DNA from: Phytohabitans suffuscus
Lineage (GTDB): Bacteria > Actinomycetota > Actinomycetes > Mycobacteriales > Micromonosporaceae
Assembly (NCBI RefSeq): GCF_011764565.1
Contig: NZ_AP022871.1
Span: forward strand, 5,146,320-5,210,319
Reading direction: 5' to 3'
Length of the DNA stretch: 64,000 nt
Each line of letters opens with the position of its first letter. Position 1 is the first letter of the stretch. Of this stretch, positions 1 to 9,738 are shown one piece after another. Made by a program: the position numbers and the translations under genes. A model generated the notes under the pieces. That model worked only from the letters and a program-made list of their open reading frames with translations. It was not told the DNA's origin and ran no database searches.

Positions 1-1035
<1,035 letters not shown>

Positions 1036-1062
1036 AGCGACCTCCTGGCATGACAACACTGA

Positions 1063-1148
1063 CCGGCACCCAGGCGCGCGGTGCCGCGATCGTGGTCGCT
1101 CCCCGGTGGTCGGTTCCACCTCAATGCGCCAGTCGCGAGTACCCGATG
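1063..1148 (-). promoter_or_regulatory. ZTP (pfl) riboswitch upstream of glyA
   Basis: Read on the minus strand, this leader contains the conserved blocks of the ZTP/pfl riboswitch in order: GGGTACTCGCGACTGGCG, then a GGTGG hairpin leading into ACCACCGGGGAGCG, then GCGCGCCTGGGTGCC, which supplies the pseudoknot side. It ends about 28 bases before the glyA start. This class senses ZTP/ZMP (AICAR) and commonly precedes glyA and folD in actinobacteria. There is no T-run between the aptamer and the gene, so control is more likely through access to the AGGAGG site than through termination. A possible -10 hexamer TAAGCT (1149-1154 complement) would start the transcript at the aptamer's 5' end. Confidence 0.88.
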
Positions 1149-1149
1149 A

Positions 1150-1532
1150 GCTTAGCGAACGCCCCCGCCCTCGGCCGGAGAAGGCCACGACCCACCAGAC
1201 CCCGGTGGGGTCTGTCCAGGCGGATGGAGATGTGCCCCGGCCCGCGTCAGCCGCTGACCGCACGCTCCCGCGGGCACCGCTGCGGCCGGCGGCTCGCCGG
1301 CGCTCGCCGAGTTCCCCGACCTCCGCTGCCAGGCTCGCGGCTCAAGCCCTCGCGGCTGAGGCGCGCGCCTGCCCCCGACCCCTATATAGCTTGATCAATG
1401 CTGTGGGCTGCGCGTTCTCCGAGGTGGCGCGGAGTGCCGCGAAACGGTCGAGCGCGCGGGCGCGCAGAGATTTCCCCTACCTTTCCGGAGCGTGGTGGCC
1501 GAGCCCGCCCTGACTCCGGCGATCTCTATAGA
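1150..1532. other. Gene-free spacer upstream of glyA
   Basis: No frame here has codon structure that matches a recognisable protein. The stretch is GC-rich with one AT-rich island (TATATAG near 1383-1389) that could be a -10 element on either strand. Apart from the palindrome at 1196-1214 nothing is identifiable. Confidence 0.5.
1196..1214. repeat. Perfect 8-bp-arm palindrome upstream of the glyA leader
   Basis: CAGACCCC and GGGGTCTG flank a 3-base spacer. It lies about 45 bp upstream of the riboswitch, so it may be a regulator site or a small hairpin. Nothing further distinguishes these options. Confidence 0.4.
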
Positions 1533-1779
1533 GCCTTCGGGGTTGGGGTGTGGCCCGCCCGGATCCGGATCCCTCGATCGGCGACAGCGCGGACCGTCCG
1601 TGGCGACCCGTTTCCCCTGGAGGACTCTGCTGGCCAGTTGAGGCGGGGCCTATGACCTGTGGAAATGTCCGTCTAGAGAGCTTTCGCGGTCAGGGTCGAG
1701 CGGATGGCGAGGCGGCCGGGGTCGCGGTGCGGTGGTGTTGCCGCCGAAGTCGCCTGGTTTGTCATCGTTGGCCAGCTGA

Positions 1780-1822
1780 TCGTGGACGGCGGTTGCCCTG
1801 TGAGGGCAGCTCGCGTCCACGA
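1780..1822. repeat. Hairpin family B, copy 1 (TCGTGGACG…CGTCCACGA)
   Basis: A 43-bp imperfect palindrome with arms TCGTGGACG and CGTCCACGA around a GC-rich centre (GGTTGCCCTGTGAGGGCAGC). It is followed by CAGCCGGAACCGATCCCTC, which also follows the other two copies at 27208 and 33994. Confidence 0.75.
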
Positions 1823-2017
1823 ACAGCCGGAACCGATCCCTCAGGCCCTGCGCCAGGCGGGCAAATCGGGCGGAAAGCGGCCGGCGCCAGCTTGGGGAGC
1901 GACCGGGCGGCTTCCGGCTCGTCCCCACTGGCTGGCTGAGGCCCACGATCACCCAGACGAGGAGAGCAAACCGGGCGAATTCGGCGCCTGCCCTCGAACG
2001 CGCGGCTCCCGGCAACA

Positions 2018-2065
2018 GATCGTGGTATGTAACTGCCCCCAGAGGGGCGGATTCGTACCACGATC
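2018..2065. repeat. 48-bp palindrome family A, copy 1
   Basis: Arms GATCGTGGTA and TACCACGATC, with an inner GCCCC/GGGGC stem. The total length is exactly 48 bp, the same as all other full copies in the window. Confidence 0.85.
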
Positions 2066-2192
2066 CACTGAAACCGACGCCCAGCCTCGACATCGGCGCG
2101 GACAGACCAGCGGAAGCACAGAGGTCACTGTGGACAGACTCGAACCCTGACCCTGGAAGGTCTCCAGCGAGCTTTCGGAGCCGAGGTCATTT

Positions 2193-2873
2193 CGCGTCGC
2201 GTTGGTACTGGTGATCGTTTACCCAAACCATGCCCTGCCGGCAGATCACGCTGAGCCCAGGCAAACGACCACCCGCCGACAGCCCCTTTCCCGTGATCGA
2301 CGCTTCGGGATCAACCCAAGACGGGGATCGTGGTACACAGCTGTCCCTCCGGCGGCAGCTAGGTACCACGATCTGCCCAGAGCCGGCCGGCAGCGACGTC
2401 GATCAAGGACCGTCCCGCCCACAGACCTCGACGCCCCGAAACTCCGTAGACACCCCTCGCTGGCGCGAGTTGCGCCGGGACAGTGACAGCAAGCCACGGC
2501 GGCGGCCCCAGCGGCCAGACACACGCGCGGTCAGCAATTCTCCCGGCTGCGTTTTCGCAGGTCACAGTCATCGAAATTAGCCAGCAGAGTCCTGGAGGGG
2601 CAGTTACTCGACACGGACGCCGCGCGACACGATCCACCCCGCGCCGATCAAGGAGACAGCGCCGCGACAGCGGCATGATCCAAGCCTTCACGGGGGCGGA
2701 CGATCCGTCGCGGACGGGCCTGGACGGCCTGCCCGGGGGGGCGACGGGTCCCGGCTCGGTGTGATCGTGCGGACCGCGGAGGGCGAGGCCGCGGGAGCAA
2801 CGGTCCGGACCACCGCGGACATCGCGGCAGCTCACTCAAGAATCCAGAACCGGGTCGAACGCCGCCGGACCAA
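2193..2873. repeat. Composite intergenic repeat block, inverted partner of 33177-33870
   Basis: About 680 bp that reads, on the complement, almost continuously as the block at about 33177-33870, with scattered substitutions and small indels. Landmarks include CCCAAACCATGCCCTG, GATCAAGGACCG, GTCACAGTCATCG, CCTGGAGGGGCA and GCAACGGTCCGGACCACCGC. It stops about 30 bp beyond the stop codon of the LacI-type gene. The only ORFs in it follow the repeat and occur equally in both copies. No mobile-element protein is encoded. Confidence 0.85.
2326..2373. repeat. 48-bp palindrome family A, copy 2
   Basis: Arms GATCGTGGTA and TACCACGATC, with a centre that differs from copies 1, 3, 5 and 6 but nearly equals the complement of copy 4 at 33730. 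This is as expected for the inverted block pair. Confidence 0.85.
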
Positions 2874-2903
2874 ACCGGCATGGACAAGCCCACAACCCCA
2901 ACC

Positions 2904-3922
2904 CTAGGCGGAGCGGGGAGCGGCGGTGCTACCTCGCGGGGTGAGGTGTGCGGTCTCGTCCTGGTACGCGCCGATCGGCCGGCCCTCGATCGCGGCGAGC
3001 AGTTGGCGGGCGGCGTGCGCGCCGTACGCGGGATGTCGCGTCCGATGGCGGTGAGCGGGGGATGGGTGAGCTGGCACAGTGCGGAGTCGTCCCACGCCAC
3101 GATCGACAGGTCGCCCGGCACGGCGAGCCCCATCTCCTGGGCCACCGCGAGGCCGGCGATGGCCATCACGTCGTTGTCGTAGATGATCGCGGTGGGTCGG
3201 CCGGGCGAGCTGAGGAAGCGGCGGGTGGCGCGGGCGCCGTCCTCGCCGGTGTAGTCGGACGGCACGGTCAGCGTCTGCTCCAGCCCCAGCCGCTGGCTCG
3301 CGTCGACGAACGCCTGACGGCGGATCTCCGTATGCAGCAGTCCGGGCAGGCCGCCGACCCGGGCGATGCGGCGGTGGCCGAGCGCGGCGAGGTACTCCAT
3401 CGTCTCGACCAGCGCGGCCGCGTCGTCCGCCCACACGCTGGCCAGGGTGCCGGTGTGGCCGGGGCCGCCGATGACGACCGCGGGGAGCTGGAGCTGCTCG
3501 AGCACGGGCACGCGCCGGTCGTCGACGCGCAGGTCGCAGACGAAGACGCCGTCCACCCGCCGCTCGCCCCACCAGCGCCGGTACACCGCGATCTCGGCGT
3601 CCGGGTCGGCGACGACCTGGAGTGTCAGCGCGTACGAGCGGGCGGACAGCTCGGCCTCCACGCCGCTGATCAGCTCCATGAAGAACGGCTCGATGCCGAG
3701 GATGCGGGCCGGGCGGCACAGGGCGAGCCCGACGGCGTTGGCGGCGGCCCCGGAGAGCGCGCGGGCGGCGCTGTTGGGGTTGAAGCCGATCTCCTGAGCG
3801 ATGGCGATGATGCGCTGCCGGGTCGCCTCGGAGACGCCGGGCTGCCCGTTGAGGGCGTACGACACGGCGCCTTTCGAGACTCCGGCACGCCGCGCGATGT
3901 CCGCGATGGTGGGTCGCTTCAC
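2904..3922 (-). CDS. LacI-family transcriptional regulator (frame broken once)
   Basis: Repressor-type regulator of the adjacent mannan operon, by position. The N-terminal helix-turn-helix is typical (TIADIARRAGVSKGAVSYAL, residues about 4-23), followed by a periplasmic-binding-like sensor domain. The GTG at 3922 is preferred because AAGGAG lies six bases upstream; an upstream GTG at 3940 has no such site. The reading frame breaks near 3028-3033. Beyond RDIP the correct continuation (AYGAHAARQLLAAIEGRPIG) is in the next frame and ends at 2904, giving the usual family length of about 340 residues. One base missing from a GC stretch explains this. Without repair the frame would run into the repeat block as nonsense. 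It is divergent from the importer operon, with operator-like sequence between. Confidence 0.9.
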
Positions 3923-4049
3923 GTGACGCTCCTTAGCCACAAGCGGTCCTACGCTACCCCGCGCGACACGCGAAGCGCGCCGGTCCGCAGAACGCTTGTC
4001 CGGTTAAGTTCCCTTCTCGTCACCAAATGATCAAGCCCTTAACGTGATA

Positions 4050-4078
4050 TTGACACTCATGATGGCCGGCCGTACGGT
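4050..4078 (+). promoter_or_regulatory. Promoter of the mannan-utilization operon
   Basis: TTGACA at 4050-4055 and TACGGT at 4073-4078 are separated by 17 bp, a good vegetative sigma-factor promoter. Transcription would start near 4085, directly at the LacI-type palindrome. Confidence 0.6.
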
Positions 4079-4086
4079 GTGCCTAC

Positions 4087-4098
4087 TCAACCGGTTCA
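4087..4098. promoter_or_regulatory. Candidate LacI-type operator
   Basis: TCAACCGGTTCA is a near-perfect palindrome with the central C-G step typical of LacI-family sites. It lies where the transcript from the 4050 promoter should begin. A related half-site (GTCCGGTTAAG) lies near 4007-4017. The natural binder is the divergent LacI-type protein. Confidence 0.55.
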
Positions 4099-4144
4099 GT
4101 CAACATGTATCGATGATGTGGCGCTAGTCATATGGAGGCACCCC

Positions 4145-5407
4145 ATGCGCACGCGACTGGCGGTGGCGGCCGCCGCGATAACCGCTCTCGTTGCCGGCTG
4201 CACCACCTCCGGCGGCAGCGAAGAGCCGGCCCAGGAGGCTGAGGGCCCCGCGACCCTCACCTTCTGGAACACCGGATCCGACGAGCACGCCGCGGCGCTC
4301 CAGGCCGTGGCGGACATCTACAAGCAGTCCCACCCCGACGTGACGATCAAGGTGCAGGCGCTCTCCTGGGACGACGGCCACGCCAAGGTGCTGACCGCCG
4401 CCACCTCCAAGAGCGGGCCCGACATCATCTCCGGCGGCATGTCGTGGGGCATCGAGTTCGGCGAGCTGGGCGGCATGATCGACCTCAACTCGCAGGACAT
4501 CGCCAGCATCAAGCAGCAGACCCGGCCCGAGGTGCTCAAGGCGATCACGTCGCCGGACGGCGCGGTGTACGGCGTCTCCTTCGACAACGCCTTCTACCTG
4601 CTCTTCTACCGCCCCGACCTGCTGCAGAAGGCCGGCCTGAGCGGCCCGCCGAAGACGTGGGAGGAGCTGACCGCCGCGATCACCAAGCTCAAGGCGGCCG
4701 GTGTGAAGACACCGCTGGTGGAAAACTGGAACACCTTCGAGTGGCTGCCCTGGTTCAACTGGCTCAAGCAGGCCGGCGGCTCGCTCTACGCCGACGACTG
4801 CTCGAAGGCCACGATCGACAGCGACCAGGCGGTGCTCGCCACCGCGACCTGGGCCGAGCAGTTCCGCGAGTACGGCGTGCCGAAGGCGGCCACCGACTCC
4901 GCCGCCGGCCTGGCGAACGGTGAGATCGCGATGGCGATCGACGGCTCCTGGGTGGCCAACGCGATCGACGCCGCCCACCCTCAGCTCAAGGGGAAGTGGC
5001 AGGTCGCCGCGCTGCCGACCGGCCCGGCCGGCGCCGGCACGTTCGTCGGCGGCCGCATCATCGGCGTGATGTCGTACACCAGGTTCCCGAAGGCGGCGAC
5101 CGAGTTCATCAAGTGGACGTACACCGACGAGGCCATCCAGCTGCTGCAGAAGGAGGTCTACAACCGGGCCGGCGAGCTGTGGCTGTCGCCGCGGGCGGAC
5201 CAGATCAACACGCTCAACACGACCGACAACGTCAAGCAGACGCTCGCGACCACGATGGAGACGGTCAGCGGCCCGCCCAACTGCAAGGGCTGGGAGGTCA
5301 GCCAGGCCGAGGTGACCAAGAAGCTCCAGGCGGTCGTCAACGACGGCGTCGACCCGAAGAAGGCGCTCGGCGAGGCCGCGACCATCATGAACAACAACCT
5401 CAAGTAG
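4145..5407 (+). CDS. Sugar ABC importer, solute-binding lipoprotein
   Basis: Extracellular binding protein delivering a sugar, here probably mannobiose or manno-oligosaccharides, to the two downstream permeases. A lipoprotein signal peptide ends in the lipobox LVAGC with acceptor Cys19. The mature part is a family 1 solute-binding fold (about 400 residues) opening with TLTFWNTG and rich in aromatic residues (FEWLPWFNW, GSWVANAI). The ATG at 4145 follows GGAGG by six bases; a longer in-frame version from 4079 would bury the signal peptide. It is first gene of a tightly packed operon of five genes. Substrate is inferred from the downstream mannosidase and mannanase. Confidence 0.92.
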   Translation: MRTRLAVAAAAITALVAGCTTSGGSEEPAQEAEGPATLTFWNTGSDEHAAALQAVADIYKQSHPDVTIKVQALSWDDGHAKVLTAATSKSGPDIISGGMSWGIEFGELGGMIDLNSQDIASIKQQTRPEVLKAITSPDGAVYGVSFDNAFYLLFYRPDLLQKAGLSGPPKTWEELTAAITKLKAAGVKTPLVENWNTFEWLPWFNWLKQAGGSLYADDCSKATIDSDQAVLATATWAEQFREYGVPKAATDSAAGLANGEIAMAIDGSWVANAIDAAHPQLKGKWQVAALPTGPAGAGTFVGGRIIGVMSYTRFPKAATEFIKWTYTDEAIQLLQKEVYNRAGELWLSPRADQINTLNTTDNVKQTLATTMETVSGPPNCKGWEVSQAEVTKKLQAVVNDGVDPKKALGEAATIMNNNLK

Positions 5408-5410
5408 CCA

Positions 5411-6385
5411 ATGGCGACGACCACGACCTCGCCGTCCGCCGGGGTCCAGGTTTCCCATCAGGTACGCCCGGCGAAGCGCTCGCCCGAACTGCGGCGCATG
5501 CGGCTGCGGCGAGCGCTTCCCGGCTACCTGATGCTGCTCCCGTTCGCCGTGCTCTTCGTGGGGTTCCTCGTGTGGCCCCTGCTGAACTCGCTGTACTTCG
5601 CGTTCACCGACTACAACGGGGTCAGGCCACCGACCCTCGTGGGCTTCGACAACTTCCGGCGGCTGTGGTTCGAGGACGAGCGCTTCCGCACGGCGCTGGT
5701 CAACTCGTTCGTCTACGTCGCCGGGGCGGTCACGCTCACCACCGGGCTCGCGCTGGCCCTCGCGGTCGCGTTCCGCGGCACGAGCTGGCGCGACCGGATC
5801 ATGCGGACGCTCTTCTTCCTGCCCGCGGTCACCTCCACGATCGCGGTCGCGCTGATCTGGCGGTGGATCTTCACGGTCGAGGACTTCGGCCTGGCCAACA
5901 CGGTCGTCGGGTGGGTGGGCGTGGAGCCGGTGCAGTGGCTCGCCACGCCCAGCCTCACGATCCCGATCCTCGTGGTGATGGCGGTCTGGGGTGGCTGCGG
6001 CTACGGCATGGTGATCTTCGTGGCCGGGCTGAACGCGATCCCGGAGGAGCACTACGAGTCGGCGCGGCTGGACGGCGCGACGGCGTGGCAGCAGTTCTGG
6101 TACATCACGCTGCCTCAGCTCAAGCCGGTCACCACGTACGTCGTGATCACCAGCCTCATCTCCGCGTTCCAGGTCTTCGAGGCGGTCTACATCGTCTTCC
6201 GGGGCGTCAGCAGCGTGGGCGGCGTGCAGGACAGCGGCCTGATGCTGGTGCCGTACCTCTACGACATGGGCTTCACGAAGTTCCAGCTCGGCTACGCCTC
6301 GGCGATCGCCTGGTCGCTGTTCATCATCATCTTCATCGTGAGCATGATCCAGCTCCGGGTCACCCGCGCGCTGAGGGAGCTGTGA
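5411..6385 (+). CDS. Sugar ABC importer permease (MalF/UgpA type)
   Basis: Inner-membrane permease of 324 residues with about six transmembrane helices, starting after a basic N-terminus. The first helix is LLPFAVLFVGFLVWPLL. The cytoplasmic coupling loop EEHYESARLDGATAWQQFW matches the EAA motif that docks the ATPase. It starts four bases after the binding-protein stop and overlaps the next permease. No ATPase gene lies in the locus. In actinobacteria these importers usually share a MsiK-type ATPase encoded elsewhere, and that is the likely arrangement here. Confidence 0.93.
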   Translation: MATTTTSPSAGVQVSHQVRPAKRSPELRRMRLRRALPGYLMLLPFAVLFVGFLVWPLLNSLYFAFTDYNGVRPPTLVGFDNFRRLWFEDERFRTALVNSFVYVAGAVTLTTGLALALAVAFRGTSWRDRIMRTLFFLPAVTSTIAVALIWRWIFTVEDFGLANTVVGWVGVEPVQWLATPSLTIPILVVMAVWGGCGYGMVIFVAGLNAIPEEHYESARLDGATAWQQFWYITLPQLKPVTTYVVITSLISAFQVFEAVYIVFRGVSSVGGVQDSGLMLVPYLYDMGFTKFQLGYASAIAWSLFIIIFIVSMIQLRVTRALREL

Positions 6386-7275
6386 TGCGACGAAGCCTCT
6401 GGCCCGCGCTCGGCCGGATCCCGCTGTACCTCTTCGGCCTCACCATGCTGGTGCCCTTCTACTGGATGCTCACCGCGGCCTTCAAGCCGGTGCCGGAGCT
6501 GACGAGAAACCCGCCCAGCTTCGTGCCGGACGACCCCACGCTGGACGCCTTCTACGACCCCGGGTACACCCCGGAGCAGCGCGGCGAGCAGGTCGTGGCC
6601 GGCCTGTTCCAGCGCTTCGCCGACGTGCCGGGCGGCTTCGGGCGGTTCATGTTCAACAGCCTCTTCGTCGCCACGACCATCACCGTGCTGTCGCTGCTGC
6701 TCGCCTCGCTCGCGGCGTACGCCCTGACGAAGATCGACCTGCCCGGCAAGCGGGTCATCTTCGTGGTCATCGTGGCCTCGATGATGGTGCCGTGGCAGGT
6801 CAGCCTGATCCCCAACTACCTCATCGTGCGCAACCTCGGCTGGCTCAACAGCTACGAGGGGTACATCGTTCCGGCCCTCGCCAAGGCGTTCGTCGTCTTC
6901 TTCCTGGTGCAGTACATGCGCTCGATCCCGGACGACCTCGTGCACGCCGCCCGGGTCGACGGCGCGGGCGAGTGGCGGATCTGGTGGCGGGTGGTGATGC
7001 CGCTGATGCGGCCGGCGCTCGCCGCGATGGCCATCTTCGTGGTGCTGGCCGAGTGGAACAACTTCCTCTGGCCGCTCATCATCGTGCAGAGCGACAGCAT
7101 GGCCAACCTGCCGGTCGCGCTCTCCCGCCTCAACGCGTCGAACGCGTACAACCCCCAACACTTCGCGGTGATCATGGCGGCCTCCTTGCTCACCTCCCTG
7201 CCCACAGTCATCGTCTTCCTCATATTCCAGAAGCACTTCACCAGGGGCATCGCGCTGTCCGGGATCAAGGGGTAA
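6385..7275 (+). CDS. Sugar ABC importer permease (MalG/UgpE type)
   Basis: Second permease subunit, 296 residues. Its start overlaps the preceding stop (TGATG), which implies translational coupling. The N-terminal helix contains LYLFGLTMLVPFYWMLTAAF, and the EAA loop reads DDLVHAARVDGAGEWRIWW. A periplasmic insertion of about 50 residues between helices 1 and 2 (DPTLDAFYDPGYTPEQ region) is longer than in MalG-type proteins generally. It ends SGIKG, the usual C-terminus of this subfamily. Confidence 0.93.
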   Translation: MRRSLWPALGRIPLYLFGLTMLVPFYWMLTAAFKPVPELTRNPPSFVPDDPTLDAFYDPGYTPEQRGEQVVAGLFQRFADVPGGFGRFMFNSLFVATTITVLSLLLASLAAYALTKIDLPGKRVIFVVIVASMMVPWQVSLIPNYLIVRNLGWLNSYEGYIVPALAKAFVVFFLVQYMRSIPDDLVHAARVDGAGEWRIWWRVVMPLMRPALAAMAIFVVLAEWNNFLWPLIIVQSDSMANLPVALSRLNASNAYNPQHFAVIMAASLLTSLPTVIVFLIFQKHFTRGIALSGIKG

Positions 7276-7281
7276 CCAAAC

Positions 7282-9738
7282 ATGGGTGATTTCCGACCGC
7301 TGCACGACGGTTGGACGGTGGCATCGGCCGACGCGTCGGTCGGTCCGGTGCCGGCGGTCGTTCCGGGCTGTGTCCACACCGACCTGCTGGCCGCCGGCCG
7401 CATACCCGACCCGTACCTGGACGACAACGAGACCGCCCTCGGCTGGATCGGCCACACCGACTGGGTGTACGAGACGGCGTTCCACTGGGACGGCACCGAC
7501 GACCCGCGCGTCGACCTCGCCTGCGCCGGCCTCGACACCGTCGCCACCGTCACGCTCAACGGCGCCACGCTCGGCCGCACCGCAAACATGCACCGGTCGT
7601 ACCGCTTCGACGCCCGCCCGCACCTGCGCCCCGGGGAAAACCGGCTGCGGGTCCACTTCGGATCGGCGTACCGCTACGCCGAGGAGGTGCGCGACCGGCT
7701 CGGCGCGCGGCCCAACGCGTACCCCGACCCGTTCAACTTCATCCGCAAGATGGCCTGCAACTTCGGCTGGGACTGGGGACCCAACGTCGTCACGGCCGGC
7801 ATCTGGCAGCCGATCGGGCTGCACAGTTGGGGCACCGCGAGGCTGGCCACCGTCCGTCCACTGGTGACGGTCGAGGGCGGGGTCGGTCGGGTCGAGGCGC
7901 ACGTGGAGGTCGAGCGGGACAGTGACGAGCCGCTCACGGTGAGCGCCGAGGTGGCCGGCGTCCGGGCCGAGACCACCATCGCGCCCGGGGAGCGCACGGC
8001 CGTCGTGACGGTCGAGGTCCGCGACCCCGAGCTGTGGTGGCCGAGGGGGTACGGCGAGCCGGCCCGCCACCCGCTCGACGTCACCCTGCGCTCGGCGGCC
8101 GGCGAAGCGGTCGACGCGTGGCGGCGGCGGATCGGCTTCCGCTCGGTGCGGCTCGACACCGAGCCGGACGCGCACGGCACCCCGTTCACGCTCGTGGTCA
8201 ACGGCGTGCCGGTCTTCGCCCGCGGCGTCAACTGGATCCCCGACGACACGTTCGTCACCCGGATGACCCGCGAGCGGTACGGCCGGCGGCTCGCCCAGGC
8301 CCGCGACGCGAACGTCAACCTGCTCCGGGTGTGGGGCGGCGGCCGGTACGAGTCCGAGGAGTTCTACGACCTCGCCGACGAGCTGGGGCTGCTCGTGGTC
8401 CAGGACTTCCTCTTCGCCTGCGCCGCCTACCCCGAGGAGGAGCCGATCGCGGGCGAGGTGGTGGCCGAGGCGCGCGAGCAGGTCACCCGCCTCGCCAGCC
8501 ACCCGAGCCTGGTCGCCTGGTTCGGCAACAACGAGAACATCTGGGGCTTTCACGACTGGGGCTGGCCCGAGCGGCTGGCGGGGCGCAGCTGGGGCGAGGG
8601 CTACTACCTGCGGGTGCTACCGGACATCGTCGCGCGGCTCGACCCCACCCGCCCGTACTGGCCGAGCAGCCCGTACTCCGGCAGCCCCGACCGGCACCCC
8701 AACGAGCCGGCGCACGGCAGCACGCACATCTGGGACGTGTGGAACCAGAAGGACTACACCCACTACCGCGACTACCGCCCCCGGTTCGTCGCCGAGTTCG
8801 GATACCAGGCCCCACCGGTGTACGCCACGCTGCGCCGGTCGATCAGCGACGAGCCGCTGGCCCACGACTCACCCGGGATGCTCCACCACCAGAAGGCGAT
8901 GGACGGCGACGCGAAGCTCCAACGTGGACTCGACGCGCACCTGCCGCCGCCGCGCGACTTCGCCGACTGGCACTACCTCACCCAGGTCAACCAGGCCCGC
9001 GCGCTCGCCCTCGGCATCGAGCACTTCCGCTCGCTCCGTCCACTGTGCATGGGCACGGTCGTGTGGCAGCTCAACGACTGCTGGCCGGTCACCTCGTGGG
9101 CCGCGGTCGACGGCGACGGCCGGCGCAAGCCGCTGTGGTACGCGCTGCGCCGCGCGTACGCCGACCGCCTGCTCACCATCCAGCCGCGCGACGGCGACCT
9201 GGTGCTCGTGGCGGTCAACGACGGGCCCGAGCCGTGGCAGGGCCCGGCCAGCCTCACCCGCCTGACCGTCTCCGGCGAGCCGCGCGCGAAGACCGCCGTC
9301 GACCTGGACGTACCGCCGCACGCCGCGGTGACGCTGGCGCTGCCCGCTGACCTGACCGCCGGCGAGGACCCGCGCCGCGAGCTGCTCCTGGCCGAGAGCG
9401 ACGGGCAGCGGGCGTGGTGGTTCTTCGCCGAGGACAAGGACATCGCCTACCCCGCCCCCGAGTACGAGGCCAGCGCCGAGCCCGTGGCGGGCGGGTGGCG
9501 GGTGACGGTGCACGCCGGCACGATCCTGCGCGACCTGTCCCTCTTCCCGGACCGCCTGGACCCGTCCGCCTCGGTGGACGAGCTTCTCGTCACGCTGCTG
9601 CCGGGGGAGTCCAGGACGTTCACCGTGACGGCCCGGACCGACCTCGACCCGGCGGCGCTGACCGCCCGGCCGGTGCTGAGGTGCGTCAACGACATCCCGT
9701 CCCGGCCCACCGCTCTCATTCCCGGGAGTTCTCCATGA
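7282..9738 (+). CDS. GH2 beta-mannosidase, cytosolic
   Basis: Cleaves beta-mannosyl residues from the non-reducing end of imported manno-oligosaccharides. At 818 residues with no signal peptide it should act inside the cell. The usual GH2 order is visible: an N-terminal jelly roll (FRPLHDGWTVASA, WVYETAFHW), immunoglobulin-like region, TIM barrel and C-terminal beta domains. The acid/base glutamate lies in WFGNNEN (E about 418) and the nucleophile in AEFGYQAPP (E about 505), both typical of the mannosidase branch and not of beta-galactosidases. It starts six bases after the permease gene and its TGA overlaps the mannanase ATG. Confidence 0.92.
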   Translation: MGDFRPLHDGWTVASADASVGPVPAVVPGCVHTDLLAAGRIPDPYLDDNETALGWIGHTDWVYETAFHWDGTDDPRVDLACAGLDTVATVTLNGATLGRTANMHRSYRFDARPHLRPGENRLRVHFGSAYRYAEEVRDRLGARPNAYPDPFNFIRKMACNFGWDWGPNVVTAGIWQPIGLHSWGTARLATVRPLVTVEGGVGRVEAHVEVERDSDEPLTVSAEVAGVRAETTIAPGERTAVVTVEVRDPELWWPRGYGEPARHPLDVTLRSAAGEAVDAWRRRIGFRSVRLDTEPDAHGTPFTLVVNGVPVFARGVNWIPDDTFVTRMTRERYGRRLAQARDANVNLLRVWGGGRYESEEFYDLADELGLLVVQDFLFACAAYPEEEPIAGEVVAEAREQVTRLASHPSLVAWFGNNENIWGFHDWGWPERLAGRSWGEGYYLRVLPDIVARLDPTRPYWPSSPYSGSPDRHPNEPAHGSTHIWDVWNQKDYTHYRDYRPRFVAEFGYQAPPVYATLRRSISDEPLAHDSPGMLHHQKAMDGDAKLQRGLDAHLPPPRDFADWHYLTQVNQARALALGIEHFRSLRPLCMGTVVWQLNDCWPVTSWAAVDGDGRRKPLWYALRRAYADRLLTIQPRDGDLVLVAVNDGPEPWQGPASLTRLTVSGEPRAKTAVDLDVPPHAAVTLALPADLTAGEDPRRELLLAESDGQRAWWFFAEDKDIAYPAPEYEASAEPVAGGWRVTVHAGTILRDLSLFPDRLDPSASVDELLVTLLPGESRTFTVTARTDLDPAALTARPVLRCVNDIPSRPTALIPGSSP

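Larger units (their letters stand above)
1533..2192. repeat. Composite intergenic repeat block, left part
   Basis: About 660 bp with no convincing gene. Segments recur elsewhere in the window. About 1533-1665 matches the complement of about 34336-34490. About 1669-1850 matches 33893-34060 directly. About 2000-2160 matches 34170-34336 directly. It contains one copy each of two hairpin families (1780-1822 and 2018-2065). Copies are diverged (substitutions and small indels), so this is an old repeat and not a recent duplication. No transposase or integrase is nearby. Confidence 0.8.

Noticed and set aside
2018..2065. Terminal inverted repeats of an insertion sequence
   Set aside because: No transposase, no target-site duplication and no coding sequence between paired copies; the palindromes are complete small elements in themselves.
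1533..2880. Small ORFs within the repeat blocks (also at 27.1-27.7, 33.2-34.5 and 52.4-53.0 kb)
   Set aside because: They follow the repeat copies, lack ribosome sites and family motifs, and shift frame between copies.
2648..3027. C-terminal extension of the LacI-type protein to 430 residues
   Set aside because: The extension results from the frame break near 3030 and reads through repeat sequence; the other frame restores the normal family end at 2904.
4124..8553. Long minus-strand frames opposite the sugar importer and mannosidase genes
   Set aside because: Low-complexity Arg/Gly/Asp/His translations without any family motif, on the strand opposite intact conserved genes.
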